The notes beneath the pieces were generated by a model. The model did not search any database. It was not told where the DNA came from and saw nothing but the letters and a program-made list of their open reading frames with translations. A program made the position numbers and the translations under genes. A stretch of DNA of 64,000 nucleotides from Robiginitalea sp. SC105 (lineage in GTDB: Bacteria; Bacteroidota; Bacteroidia; Flavobacteriales; Flavobacteriaceae), in the NCBI RefSeq assembly GCF_014243345.1, contig NZ_JACLZF010000001.1, forward strand, positions 1,848,682 through 1,912,681, in the 5' to 3' direction. This document shows, one piece after another, positions 18,596 through 27,610 of the stretch. How positions within the stretch are numbered: position 1 is the first letter of the stretch; every line of letters begins with the position of its first letter.

Positions 18596-18688
18596 CTGCT
18601 AAATCTTACTTTCATTACCTTGTAAAAATATCCCCATTTGCGGTATTGGCCGTTCTGTACTGTTCAGTTTGGATTAAGTTAAGAAATA
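18596..18688. promoter_or_regulatory. divergent promoter region of the rhamnose operon and its regulator
   Basis: This 93-base gap must hold the promoters of rhaEW (minus) and the GntR-type regulator (plus). A near-palindrome, CTGTACTGTTCAG (18655-18667), matches at five of six paired positions and is the best operator candidate I see. No convincing TAnnTTTG box is present on either strand. Confidence 0.4.
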
Positions 18689-19711
18689 ATGCTCGAGTTT
18701 ATCGAAATCAAGGAGGAATCCAAGGTTCCGAAATACAAACAGGTGACCGATTCCATCCTTTCTGCCATTGGCAACAAAAGGGTCCGTGCCGGCGACAGGC
18801 TGCCATCGGTAAACCAGTTGCTGATCGCTTTTGACATTTCACGGGATACGGTGGTTCGCGCTTATGACCACCTGAAAAAAACCGGTGTCATCGAATCCGT
18901 GCCTGGAAAGGGGTATTATATCCGAAATGACCAGCTCGAGTTAAAAGCACGGGTATTTTTGCTCTTCAACAAACTCAGCGCCCACAAAAAGATTATCTAC
19001 GATGCTTTTTCCCGCAAACTCGGGGACAGGGCAACCATCGATTTCTTTATCTACGAAAACAATTACCGCCATTTCAAGGAATTGATTCTGGCCGCAAAAA
19101 ACAGGGATTACAGCCACTTTGTGATCATTTGCCATTTTGAGGAAGGGGGGGAAGACTTATGCAATTTTATGAAGTCGGAAATACCAGCGGAAAAACTGAT
19201 CGTCCTGGATAAACGCCTTCCCGACGAGTGCCCGGGTGCTTCCGCCGTATTTCAGGATTTTGAAAAGGACATCTACCGCGCTCTGGTCGAGCTGAACCCC
19301 CAACTGGAAAAATACCGCCGGTTGTGTTTGCTGATGCGCGAGAAGACGTACCACCCGGTGGAAATCAAAAAGGGTTTTATCCGATTCTGCGGGGAATACG
19401 CCTATGAGTTCACGACGGTCGGGGCCATAGGGGAGGAACTGCCCGAAGCCGGGACCGCCTATATCAACCTAAAGGAAGACGATTTGGTGGCGCTGATCAA
19501 GCAAATCAAACGATCCGACCTGGTCATCGGGCAGGACGTGGGGATCATATCCTATAATGACACCCCCCTGAAGGAGGTATTGCTGGACGGCATCACAGTC
19601 ATTTCCACAGATTTTGAGAACCTGGGAGCGACGGCAGCCGAACTGGTACTGGGTCGGAAAGGCGAGCAGATAGAAAACCCGTTTTATGTCATTGCCAGAA
19701 GTTCGCTTTGA
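18689..19711 (+). CDS. GntR-type regulator with sugar-binding-protein-like sensor domain
   Basis: A 340-residue transcriptional regulator. Residues about 10-75 are a GntR winged helix-turn-helix, with RLPSVNQLLIAFDISRDTVV as recognition region and the wing KGYYIRN. The rest resembles a periplasmic-binding-protein/LacI-type effector domain, ending with the family-like block TDFENLGATAAELVLG. This architecture is common for sugar-responsive regulators in Bacteroidetes. It is divergent from the rhamnose operon, so the natural reading is a local regulator that senses rhamnose, rhamnulose or a phosphate ester. Whether it represses or activates cannot be told. It may also act on the GH78 gene downstream at 19918. 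Confidence 0.85.
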   Translation: MLEFIEIKEESKVPKYKQVTDSILSAIGNKRVRAGDRLPSVNQLLIAFDISRDTVVRAYDHLKKTGVIESVPGKGYYIRNDQLELKARVFLLFNKLSAHKKIIYDAFSRKLGDRATIDFFIYENNYRHFKELILAAKNRDYSHFVIICHFEEGGEDLCNFMKSEIPAEKLIVLDKRLPDECPGASAVFQDFEKDIYRALVELNPQLEKYRRLCLLMREKTYHPVEIKKGFIRFCGEYAYEFTTVGAIGEELPEAGTAYINLKEDDLVALIKQIKRSDLVIGQDVGIISYNDTPLKEVLLDGITVISTDFENLGATAAELVLGRKGEQIENPFYVIARSSL

Positions 19712-19746
19712 CGAGTCGCCAATTCCATCAAACATGCATTGGAAAT

Positions 19747-19758
19747 TTCGGATCCGAA
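19747..19758. promoter_or_regulatory. 12-bp perfect palindrome upstream of GH78 gene
   Basis: TTCGGATCCGAA is a perfect 12-bp palindrome in the 206-base gap between the regulator gene and the GH78 gene. It lies 160 bases before the ATG at 19918 and is a candidate operator for a dimeric regulator. I see no second copy in the rhaEW promoter region, so a link to the adjacent regulator is not supported. Confidence 0.3.
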
Positions 19759-19870
19759 GGAAAATCCATTGGCTGTCATCGCGCATATAAAGCATCCTCA
19801 ATTACCCCGTCCGGAAGGATACGGAATGGATATTTTTCTTAATTTAATTCATCTTGAAGCAATGCCAATT

Positions 19871-19917
19871 CCCGGCTCGGGGACCTCGGGACTTCCTGGC
19901 CGAAAAACCAACCGATT
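19871..19917 (+). promoter_or_regulatory. 5' leader shared with the carboxylesterase gene at 1455
   Basis: CCCGGCTCGGG at 19871-19881 and AAAACCAACC at 19904-19913 precede the GH78 start codon. Both elements recur at matching positions before the esterase at 1455. Here the 11-mer is followed by GACCTCGGGAC rather than the perfect stem seen there, so the primary sequence is better conserved than the fold. Confidence 0.4.
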
Positions 19918-22671
19918 ATGAAACTGAACTTCCTTCTGACCCTTCTGCTTATGCTCAGCGGAGTGCTGAGCAACGCCCAGTTGACCATTGAACAAACCTG
20001 GGTGGAAAACCGGGATTCCCCCAGGGGGATAATCACGCAGAGTCCCAGGTTGAGTTGGGCAATGGTCTCCGACCAGAGGGGGGCAGCCCAGTCGGCCTAC
20101 CAGGTCCGGGTAGGGCAGGTGGCTGGTGCCAACACCGATCCGGAATGGGATTTCTGGGATTCCGGCAAAGTTGCGTCCGAACAGTCCGTTCACGTCAAAT
20201 ATGCCGGACCCATCCTGGAAAGCGGGCAAAAATACGCCTGGCAGGTACGTGTCTGGGATGCAGACGGGCGCAGGAGCCGTTGGAGTGCTACCGGTTTCTG
20301 GCAGATGGGAATGCTCAACCCGGAGACCGGGTTTATGGCCCAATGGATCCGACCCGGTTCTGAGGAAGATACCATCAACCGACCGAGTCCTTATTTCAGA
20401 AAGGAATTCTCAATCGGCAAACCTGTTAAATCTGCAACGGCTTACGTAACCTCCCACGGGATGTACGAGGCCCGAATCAATGGGCAGCGTGTGGGGGATG
20501 CGTACCTGACACCGGGATGGACGAGTTACCAAATGCGACTGCAATACCAGATGTACGACGTGACCGATCTGCTTCGTGAAGGGAACAATGCGGTTGGGGC
20601 GATCCTGGGGAACGGATGGTACCGGGATTACCTTGCCTGGGGCGACCGGCGCAACCATTACGGGAACGATGTTTCACTGCTGATGCAGGTAAATATTACC
20701 TATGCGGACGGAACTACGCAGCAAATCCTCAGCGATGGCACCTGGATGAGCAGCACGGGGCCTGTCCGGAATTCTGAAATCTACGACGGGGAAACCTACG
20801 ACTCCACGCGGGAACTGGATGGCTGGGATGTGGCCGGATATGACGACTCCGGGTGGGACCGGGTACAGGTCGCGGATTTCGGGAAAGACAATCTGATCCC
20901 CACCGAGAACGAACCGGTCCGGAAGCACGAGTCATTTGAACCTGCAGAAATCATGACGACGCCCCAGGGTGACGTGGTAGTGGACTTCGGTCAGAATTTG
21001 GTGGGCTGGGTACAACTCAGGCTCGGCGGGACGGCCGGGCAGAAGGTAAGCCTGCAGCATGCAGAAGTCCTTACCAGGGAGGGTAATTTCTACACGGACA
21101 ACCTGCGGGATGCGGATCAAAAGGCAACCTATATCCTAAACGGAAGCTCCGGCCAGGTCCTGGAACCCCATTTTACATTTTATGGTTTTCGGTATGTAAA
21201 GGTGGAGGGGTTCACCCCCACAATTGACAATATGACTGCTATTGCCCTGTATTCGGATATGGACCAAACCGGCGAATTCAGTTCGTCCAATGAACTGCTC
21301 AACCAGTTACAGCACAACATCCAATGGGGCCAGCGGGGAAATTTCCTGGATGTGCCGACGGATTGCCCGCAGCGGGACGAGCGCCTGGGCTGGACCGGGG
21401 ATGCCCAGGCCTTTTTCCGGACGGCTGCTTACAACTACAATGTAAACCCCTTTTTCTCCAAATGGCTGAAGGATTTGTCTGCAGACCAGCTGGAGAATGG
21501 TTCGGTGCCTTTTGTTGTGCCTAATGTGCTCGGGCCGAATGCTTCCGGGAGTGCCGGTTGGGGCGACGTGGCCACCATCATACCGTGGGAAAGCTACCTG
21601 CTGTACGGGGACAGGGAATTGCTGGAGGCCCAGTACCCCAGCATGAAGAAATGGGTAGAATTCATTCGCTCCAGGAGTAATGAAAACCTCTGGAATACGG
21701 GTTTCCATTTTGGTGACTGGCTGTTCTTCCGGCCCGATGACGACAATGACGGTCGGGCCGCAGTAACAGACAAATACCTGATATCACAGGCATTTTACGC
21801 CTACTCGATACGGCTCCTGCTCAAAGCGGCCCGGGTGCTGGGCCAACACGAGGATATCCGGGAGTATGAAGCCCTGCTTGACGATGTCCTTGCTGCTTTT
21901 CAATACGAGTACCTGACCCCATCGGGGCGGATGGTTTCCGGGACCCAGACCGCCTATGTCCTGGCCCTGCAATTCGATTTGCTACCGGAAGATCAGCGCG
22001 AGCAGGCGGCGGACCGGTTGGTTGAAAACATCCAATCTTACGGGTACCACCTGACGACAGGTTTTTTGGGGACCCCATACCTGGCCCACGTGCTCAGCAG
22101 GTACGGGCACTCGGACATCGCCTACCGGCTGCTTATGCAAGAATCCTATCCTTCCTGGCTGTATCCGGTGACCCGGGGGGCCACCACCATTTGGGAACGC
22201 TGGGATGGGATCAAACCGGACGGGACTTTCCAGACCCCGTCCATGAATTCCTACAACCATTATGCATATGGCGCCATCGGCGACTGGATGTACCAGCATA
22301 TTGCCGGTATCCAGGCTTTGGAAGAGGGGCCAGGTTACCAACGATTCCGAATCGCGGCCACACCCGGGGCGGCTATCGAACATGCCGAAGGCACACTTCG
22401 TACCTACTACGGAAAAATAAAGAGCGCCTGGGCGTTTGAAGGGGACAGGTATATCCACAAGGTGCATATCCCTGTGAATACTACGGCAAGATTAATCATG
22501 CCATATGGTACTGTTGAAACTATCCGTGAAAGTGGGCAAATGGTTAGCCGCTCCAGGGGCATCAAGCGTTTAAATGACCAGGACGGCAAAGTGCAACTGG
22601 AGCTGGTGTCGGGCACCTATTCCTTTGAGGTCCCGGCGGCCATTAGCCGGCTAGGATTGGAAGAGCAATAA
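19918..22671 (+). CDS. exported alpha-L-rhamnosidase, GH78
   Basis: A 917-residue GH78 alpha-L-rhamnosidase of standard length. A signal peptide (MKLNFLLTLLLMLSGVLSNA) sends it across the inner membrane. Domain order: N-terminal Ig-like domain, Bac_rhamnosid_N with MYEARINGQRVGD, a concanavalin-like domain, the alpha/alpha-barrel, and a C-terminal beta-sandwich. The general acid is Glu488 in the canonical DCPQRDERLGWTGD. It lies downstream of the GntR-type regulator on the same strand, 206 bases away with its own probable promoter and leader. It should release L-rhamnose for the adjacent operon. It is clearly diverged from the GH78 at 7489, so the two probably attack different linkages or neighbours of rhamnose. 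Confidence 0.94.
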   Translation: MKLNFLLTLLLMLSGVLSNAQLTIEQTWVENRDSPRGIITQSPRLSWAMVSDQRGAAQSAYQVRVGQVAGANTDPEWDFWDSGKVASEQSVHVKYAGPILESGQKYAWQVRVWDADGRRSRWSATGFWQMGMLNPETGFMAQWIRPGSEEDTINRPSPYFRKEFSIGKPVKSATAYVTSHGMYEARINGQRVGDAYLTPGWTSYQMRLQYQMYDVTDLLREGNNAVGAILGNGWYRDYLAWGDRRNHYGNDVSLLMQVNITYADGTTQQILSDGTWMSSTGPVRNSEIYDGETYDSTRELDGWDVAGYDDSGWDRVQVADFGKDNLIPTENEPVRKHESFEPAEIMTTPQGDVVVDFGQNLVGWVQLRLGGTAGQKVSLQHAEVLTREGNFYTDNLRDADQKATYILNGSSGQVLEPHFTFYGFRYVKVEGFTPTIDNMTAIALYSDMDQTGEFSSSNELLNQLQHNIQWGQRGNFLDVPTDCPQRDERLGWTGDAQAFFRTAAYNYNVNPFFSKWLKDLSADQLENGSVPFVVPNVLGPNASGSAGWGDVATIIPWESYLLYGDRELLEAQYPSMKKWVEFIRSRSNENLWNTGFHFGDWLFFRPDDDNDGRAAVTDKYLISQAFYAYSIRLLLKAARVLGQHEDIREYEALLDDVLAAFQYEYLTPSGRMVSGTQTAYVLALQFDLLPEDQREQAADRLVENIQSYGYHLTTGFLGTPYLAHVLSRYGHSDIAYRLLMQESYPSWLYPVTRGATTIWERWDGIKPDGTFQTPSMNSYNHYAYGAIGDWMYQHIAGIQALEEGPGYQRFRIAATPGAAIEHAEGTLRTYYGKIKSAWAFEGDRYIHKVHIPVNTTARLIMPYGTVETIRESGQMVSRSRGIKRLNDQDGKVQLELVSGTYSFEVPAAISRLGLEEQ

Positions 22672-22818
22672 ACTCATTTGGACTGGCTCCCCTTCGTCCG
22701 AATTAATACCCGTTATTTTTAGGGTGATATCCATATAACGCAACCGAAGGGTCAAAAGAAAGGCAACAGGTCGTTTTTCCGGCAAACGTCCTTCGAATTT
22801 CATAATTTATCATGCAAT

Positions 22819-23823
22819 ATGAGAAACAGGCTTTATTTAGCTGCCCTGGTGGGACTCTTCCATGCTTCGGTTCACACCCAACAGGGAGCTGGAACCCCGA
22901 AGGAGGCCCGGACCCCAAAGGAAGCCCGTCCGGGTCAGGCGGCCCAACCCCCGCAGGATGTCTACACCCAGCAGATCGGGGGGACCGATCTGACCCTGGA
23001 GATGGTCCCTATTCCCGGCGGGCAATTTACCCCGGCCGCCCGGTCAGCAGCAAGCGCAATGCGGGAAGTCCGCGTGGAACCCTTCTGGATGTCGTCCCGG
23101 GAAATCACCTGGGGCCTTTACAAGTTGTTCCTGGAGCGTACGGCCGATACCGAGCCGCAGCCGGATCCAGGGAGGGACGTGGACCTCGGCGTGGATGCGG
23201 TTTCCGGGGCCACGGTGCCTTATGTGGATATGAGCCTGGGCATGGGGACCGGGAAAGACTTCCCGGTGAGCAATGTCACACGAAGGGCCGCCGCCCGGTT
23301 CTGCAAGTGGCTTTCCGCCAAAACCGGCTATTTTTACCGGTTGCCCACCGAAGCCGAGTGGGAGTACGCGGCAAGGGCCGGGACAGAAACCCCCTCTTTC
23401 TATGAAGACGGGCCGGACAACCTGGATCGCTTTGCCTGGTACGATGCCAATAGCGGCGGGACCTACCACCCCGTGGGGACAAAGGAACCCAACCCCTGGG
23501 GACTTTACGATATTTACGGGAATGTGGCAGAATGGACGCTGGACGATTACCAGGCGGGCAGTTACGGGGAGCTGGCCTCGGATTTCGATGCGCCCGCATC
23601 CGAATATCCCGGCACCCTGAGGGGAGGCAGTTATCGCGACCCGCCCGGGAACCTGACCAGCACCTTTCGGATGGCTTCCGACCCCGTCTGGAAGCAGCGC
23701 GATCCCCAGTTCCCGCGCAGTAAATGGTGGTTTACGGATGCGCCATTTGCAGGCTTCCGCATTGTGCGCCCGGCACAACCGCCCCCACCTGCGGAATTTT
23801 CCCGTTATTGGGATACGGAATAA
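22819..23823 (+). CDS. exported FGE-like (SUMF1-fold) protein lacking catalytic cysteines
   Basis: A 334-residue protein with a signal peptide, a short repeat (two copies of TPKEAR), then an FGE-sulfatase domain: MVPIPGGQF, then WLSAKTGYFYRLPTEAEWEYAARAG, then NVAEWTLD, then LRGGSYRD. In true aerobic formylglycine-generating enzymes the segment after RGGSY carries two copper-binding cysteines; none are present here, and the only Cys I see is in RFCKW. It is therefore unlikely to activate the sulfatases next door. FGE-fold proteins without the cysteines serve many roles, including binding and structural ones. It starts 147 bases after the GH78 gene and 66 bases before the oxidoreductase gene, so it may be cotranscribed with the latter. 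Confidence 0.85.
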   Translation: MRNRLYLAALVGLFHASVHTQQGAGTPKEARTPKEARPGQAAQPPQDVYTQQIGGTDLTLEMVPIPGGQFTPAARSAASAMREVRVEPFWMSSREITWGLYKLFLERTADTEPQPDPGRDVDLGVDAVSGATVPYVDMSLGMGTGKDFPVSNVTRRAAARFCKWLSAKTGYFYRLPTEAEWEYAARAGTETPSFYEDGPDNLDRFAWYDANSGGTYHPVGTKEPNPWGLYDIYGNVAEWTLDDYQAGSYGELASDFDAPASEYPGTLRGGSYRDPPGNLTSTFRMASDPVWKQRDPQFPRSKWWFTDAPFAGFRIVRPAQPPPPAEFSRYWDTE

Positions 23824-23889
23824 AACAAACAGGAACCATAAAAGTAATCAAAGTCAATCGATCGAAGAGCTACCTTAAACTTCAGAAAA

Positions 23890-25218
23890 ATGAAAAAATC
23901 AACCCAGACAAACGATACGCGGAGGACCTTTATTAAAACCTCGGCCCTGGCGGCCTCGGCAGCCCTGCTGCCTTCCCTGGAGATGCAGGCAATGGCCCGG
24001 GTATTCAATGAAACCAAACTGAAAATTGCCCTGGTCGGTTGCGGCGGCAGGGGGACGGGCGCTGCCAATCAGGCGCTGCAGGCCGACCCGAACGTGGAAC
24101 TGGTGGCCATGGCCGACCTGTTCGAGGACCGGCTGAACGACAGCTATGGTAACCTGGCCGAAGCCTATCAGGGAACCGGAAAAATCAACGTGGCAGACAA
24201 ACATAAATTCGTCGGTTTTGACGGGTTCAAAAAGGCGATCGACCTGGCCGACGTGGTCCTCCTTGCCACGCCGCCGGGCTTCCGGCCCTACCATTTTGCC
24301 TATGCGGTGGAAAACGGCAAACACGTCTTTATGGAGAAACCGGTGGCCACGGATGCCCCGGGGATCCGCAAGGTCCTGGAAACCGCCAGGCTGGCCGACG
24401 AAAAGAAACTCAACGTGGTGGTGGGCCTGCAACGCCACTACCAGGAGAACTACATCAAAACCCTGGAACAGATTCAGTCCGGGGCCATTGGCAGGATCCG
24501 ATCCGGCCAGGTCTACTGGAACAGTGCGGGCGTCTGGGTGCGGCCGCGCGAGGCCGGCCAGTCCGAGCTGGAATACCAGATGCGCAACTGGTACTACTTT
24601 AACTGGATCTGCGGGGACCACATCCTGGAGCAGCATATCCACAATATCGATGTGGCCAACTGGTTCCTGGGGGAATACCCGGTATCGGCCCAGGGGATGG
24701 GCGGGCGCCTGGTGCGCACCGGGCAGGACCACGGGGAAATCTTCGACCACCATTTTGTGGAATATACCTATCCGAACGGGGCGGTCATCGCCAGCCAGTG
24801 CCGGCACCAGCCAGGCACCATGTACCGGGTAGGCGAATGCTTCCAGGGCACCGGAGGTTCAGTGGTTACCAACGATGCGGGCGTGGCGAAGCTCTACGAT
24901 CTCGACGGGAAGGAAACGGCCTCCATCGCCAGTACGGAAGGGCACAACCCCTACCAGGAGGAGCATGTGCAACTGTTTGCCTCCATACGGGAGGGCGGGC
25001 AGATCAATGATGCCTACAACGGGGCGCGGAGCACCCTGACAGCGATCATGGGCCGGATGGCCACCTACACTGGCCAGGTCATCAGCTGGGAAGAAGCCAT
25101 GAATTCCCAGGTGCGGCTCATGCCGGAAGAAGTTACCTGGGAGACCACCCCGCCCTCCCTACCGGATGCAGACGGTCGCTACCCGATCCCCACGCCCGGA
25201 CAGTACCAGGCGGTCTAG
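23890..25218 (+). CDS. Tat-exported Gfo/Idh/MocA-family oxidoreductase
   Basis: A 442-residue Gfo/Idh/MocA-family protein. The N-terminus carries a Tat signal with RRTFIKT and an Ala/Leu stretch. The NAD(P)-binding Rossmann motif is ALVGCGGRGTGA near residues 50-65, and the family motif EKPVATD follows. The C-terminal domain shows the usual beta-sheet with HIHNIDVANW. Tat-exported members fold with bound cofactor before export and act on sugars in the periplasm. Some relatives (GH109) are NAD-dependent glycosidases. The neighbourhood suggests a sugar or glycoside substrate, which is inference. The stop codon is 1 base from the end of the convergent rhamnosidase-like gene. Confidence 0.9.
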   Translation: MKKSTQTNDTRRTFIKTSALAASAALLPSLEMQAMARVFNETKLKIALVGCGGRGTGAANQALQADPNVELVAMADLFEDRLNDSYGNLAEAYQGTGKINVADKHKFVGFDGFKKAIDLADVVLLATPPGFRPYHFAYAVENGKHVFMEKPVATDAPGIRKVLETARLADEKKLNVVVGLQRHYQENYIKTLEQIQSGAIGRIRSGQVYWNSAGVWVRPREAGQSELEYQMRNWYYFNWICGDHILEQHIHNIDVANWFLGEYPVSAQGMGGRLVRTGQDHGEIFDHHFVEYTYPNGAVIASQCRHQPGTMYRVGECFQGTGGSVVTNDAGVAKLYDLDGKETASIASTEGHNPYQEEHVQLFASIREGGQINDAYNGARSTLTAIMGRMATYTGQVISWEEAMNSQVRLMPEEVTWETTPPSLPDADGRYPIPTPGQYQAV

Positions 25219-25219
25219 G

Positions 25220-27610
25220 TCAGAGCCGGATGTCGTTTGCGCCCGGGCGCAACGCGAGTTCCGCCTGGTTCCAATATAAGGTTCCGGTAATCCCTGGGGG
25301 CAGGGTGATACTGCCGTTCAGCCCCCCGTTCGCGGACTTTTTCAGTTCCGTTTTGATAAACCCGGCGGGGTGGGGGATTTCCCCTGCTACCGCTTCCAGG
25401 TCCCCGAGGCTGGGGCGGATAGCGACCGATTTGAAGCCAGGAGCGGCGGGTTGTATCCCACAGACCAGGGACAGGAAATAATAGAGGGGGGAGGCGCTCC
25501 AGGCGTGGCAGTCCGAGCGGGTCGGATCGGACTGCTCGGCAAAGGTGGTCAGGCCCCTGTCCAGCATGGTTTGCCAGGGCCCCAGGGTTTTCAGGTAGCG
25601 ATCGCCCATCCCTGCGGCCTGCAATGCCTCCGTTACGTAAAACGAGAAGTAATAGGAAGCCGGGGCCATGTCTTTTGCCGAGAGGACGCGTTCCATAAAG
25701 CTGGCCTGCTCTGCCGGGGGCACCAGCCCGGTAAGCAGGGCGAGTGCATTGGCGTGCTGGCTGTAATAGACCTTTTCGGGGGTATCCGCAAAAAGGCCCC
25801 TCCCCGGGTCCCAGCAGGAATCGCGGACCGCCGCGCCAACCTGGTCGGCCAGGCCCCGGTAGCGCACGGCCTGCTCCGGGTATCCATATGCTTCGAGGAG
25901 TTCGGCACCTTTTTTCAACACGTATACATAATACAGGCTGATAATGGCGGATTGCCCGTCCCGGGTCCCGGGCGGCACCCCGGAATCCCATCCGTGCCCG
26001 TTCACCCAGTCCACGAAATTCCACCACTCCAGTTTGCCCAGCATGCCATTGGGTTCCAGGTGGCCTTCATACCAATTCAGCACACTCAGCATGCCCGGCA
26101 CCAGTTCCCGAACGGTCTCCGAATCCGGGGTCAGCATCCAGTAATCGTGCATCATCGCAATCCAGACCAGGGAAAAGGTCGGGATCAGCTGGGGGTCATA
26201 GCTCGGGTAGCGGCTCTGGGTGAGCCCGAACGGCATCTTGGAATCCCGGTAGGAGTGAAGCGCATTCCTGAAAAGCCGGGTATCCCCGGACACATAGGTG
26301 GATACCAGGCATTGGATGCGCGTATCCCCCGTATACTGCAATTGTTCGTAATAGGGGCAGTCAAAATAATTTTCGCCCGAACAGAGTCGCTGGGTGCGCC
26401 AGCCCACTTCCCAGACGGGTGCCAGCCATTCGCGGTTGGCCGTGAATTGGGCCTTTTCTTCAAAGGGATATCCGGTAAAACGGGAGGTAAAGCCATCCAA
26501 CACCAGGGGAGCACCCCCGGTTTTGATCCGGACTTCCACATAGCGGAAGGTCCGCCACCAGAGCGATTCGTGCATCCTGTCTGCGCCCCCGTCCGGCAGG
26601 ATCACATCCGTATTCCCGCGGATGGATTTACCTGCCACCTCGTTTCGGTTGCCCTTGCCCCCGTCGGGGTTATACAGGCTTTCGGCGTAGGTGAATTCCA
26701 GGCGGCTGCCCTTGCCGCCTGAAAATCGCACTACCGGATAGGCGGTGGTCAGGTGGCCCTGGTCGAACAAAAGGGTGACTTCCCGGTTGGCCGGTATGTT
26801 CAGCGGCTCCGTCCCGCGGAAGGCCTTATCAGCCGCATCCGGGGGGTCCATGCGCCTGACGGCCCAGAATTCCTGGGCGGTTTCCTCCATCAGGGGGATG
26901 GTCCGTGGAATGAGTACGTGTCCGGCAATACCCCCGAATTTTTCAAGGCTCAGGGTGGGCCGGCCCGCTTCCCCTTCCCGTGACGGGACAAACCCGTCGC
27001 GGTAGCCGGCTTCCTGCCATCCCCAGTTGTGTGCCGCGGCATCAAAGGATTCCCCGGGCCCTACCACGTAGTAGGCATTGAGTTCTACCGGGAGGGGTTC
27101 AAATGCCCCGCACCGGCCAGCCAGCCAGCTGCCGTCTGTATCGGCAAGCCTTTCGGCCGGGCCGTCCCCCTGCAGGATGAACCCGGTTCGGACCGAATGC
27201 TGGGCCACCGGGCGGTGGTCTGCAAAATTCCAGACCGTGGCGGCCAGGACATTCACCCCTTCTTTCAGGTAAGGGGCCAGGTCCAGGCTTTCATAGCGCC
27301 AGTTGAGCCGGTCGCCCCTCGCCGGGCCAAACGTAATGTACCGGCCGTTGACATAGAGTTTATACCGGTTATCGGCGGAGACATGTACCACGAAGGATTC
27401 GGGTACGGCATCCAGGTTCACTTCCTTTTTGAAATGGAACACCCCGAAGGTATCGCCAGGGTCTTCCGGATGCGAAATCCAGCGGGCCGACCAGGCGTGG
27501 CGCAGTTCGGGGTTGATTTGATCGGTGGCCTGTGCGTTGGCCAGCAGGGGTACCAGGAAGGCCAGCAGGCCCATGAGCAACCTGGCTGGACAGAGAGATG
27601 ACGTTTGCAT
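25220..27610 (-). CDS. exported GH78-type rhamnosidase, divergent form
   Basis: A 796-residue exported protein with a signal peptide (LLMGLLAFLVPLLANA). It has the GH78 layout: N-terminal beta domains with ADNRYKLYVNGRYITFGP, then an alpha/alpha-barrel and a C-terminal beta-sandwich. In place of the canonical RDERxGWTGD the barrel has DCPYYEQLQYTGDTRIQ, with Glu422 at the expected acid position. This variant is widespread in Bacteroidetes and annotated as family-78-like. It is the third rhamnosidase-type gene here, and is probably specific for another rhamnosyl linkage or a related deoxy sugar. The leader carries AAAACCAACCC (27613-27623, minus) immediately before the ATG. It is divergent from the serine hydrolase at 27748. 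Confidence 0.85.
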   Translation of the reverse strand: MQTSSLCPARLLMGLLAFLVPLLANAQATDQINPELRHAWSARWISHPEDPGDTFGVFHFKKEVNLDAVPESFVVHVSADNRYKLYVNGRYITFGPARGDRLNWRYESLDLAPYLKEGVNVLAATVWNFADHRPVAQHSVRTGFILQGDGPAERLADTDGSWLAGRCGAFEPLPVELNAYYVVGPGESFDAAAHNWGWQEAGYRDGFVPSREGEAGRPTLSLEKFGGIAGHVLIPRTIPLMEETAQEFWAVRRMDPPDAADKAFRGTEPLNIPANREVTLLFDQGHLTTAYPVVRFSGGKGSRLEFTYAESLYNPDGGKGNRNEVAGKSIRGNTDVILPDGGADRMHESLWWRTFRYVEVRIKTGGAPLVLDGFTSRFTGYPFEEKAQFTANREWLAPVWEVGWRTQRLCSGENYFDCPYYEQLQYTGDTRIQCLVSTYVSGDTRLFRNALHSYRDSKMPFGLTQSRYPSYDPQLIPTFSLVWIAMMHDYWMLTPDSETVRELVPGMLSVLNWYEGHLEPNGMLGKLEWWNFVDWVNGHGWDSGVPPGTRDGQSAIISLYYVYVLKKGAELLEAYGYPEQAVRYRGLADQVGAAVRDSCWDPGRGLFADTPEKVYYSQHANALALLTGLVPPAEQASFMERVLSAKDMAPASYYFSFYVTEALQAAGMGDRYLKTLGPWQTMLDRGLTTFAEQSDPTRSDCHAWSASPLYYFLSLVCGIQPAAPGFKSVAIRPSLGDLEAVAGEIPHPAGFIKTELKKSANGGLNGSITLPPGITGTLYWNQAELALRPGANDIRL

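Noticed and set aside
22819-23823. Sulfatase-activating formylglycine-generating enzyme
   Set aside because: Fold and neighbours fit, but the two catalytic cysteines are missing.
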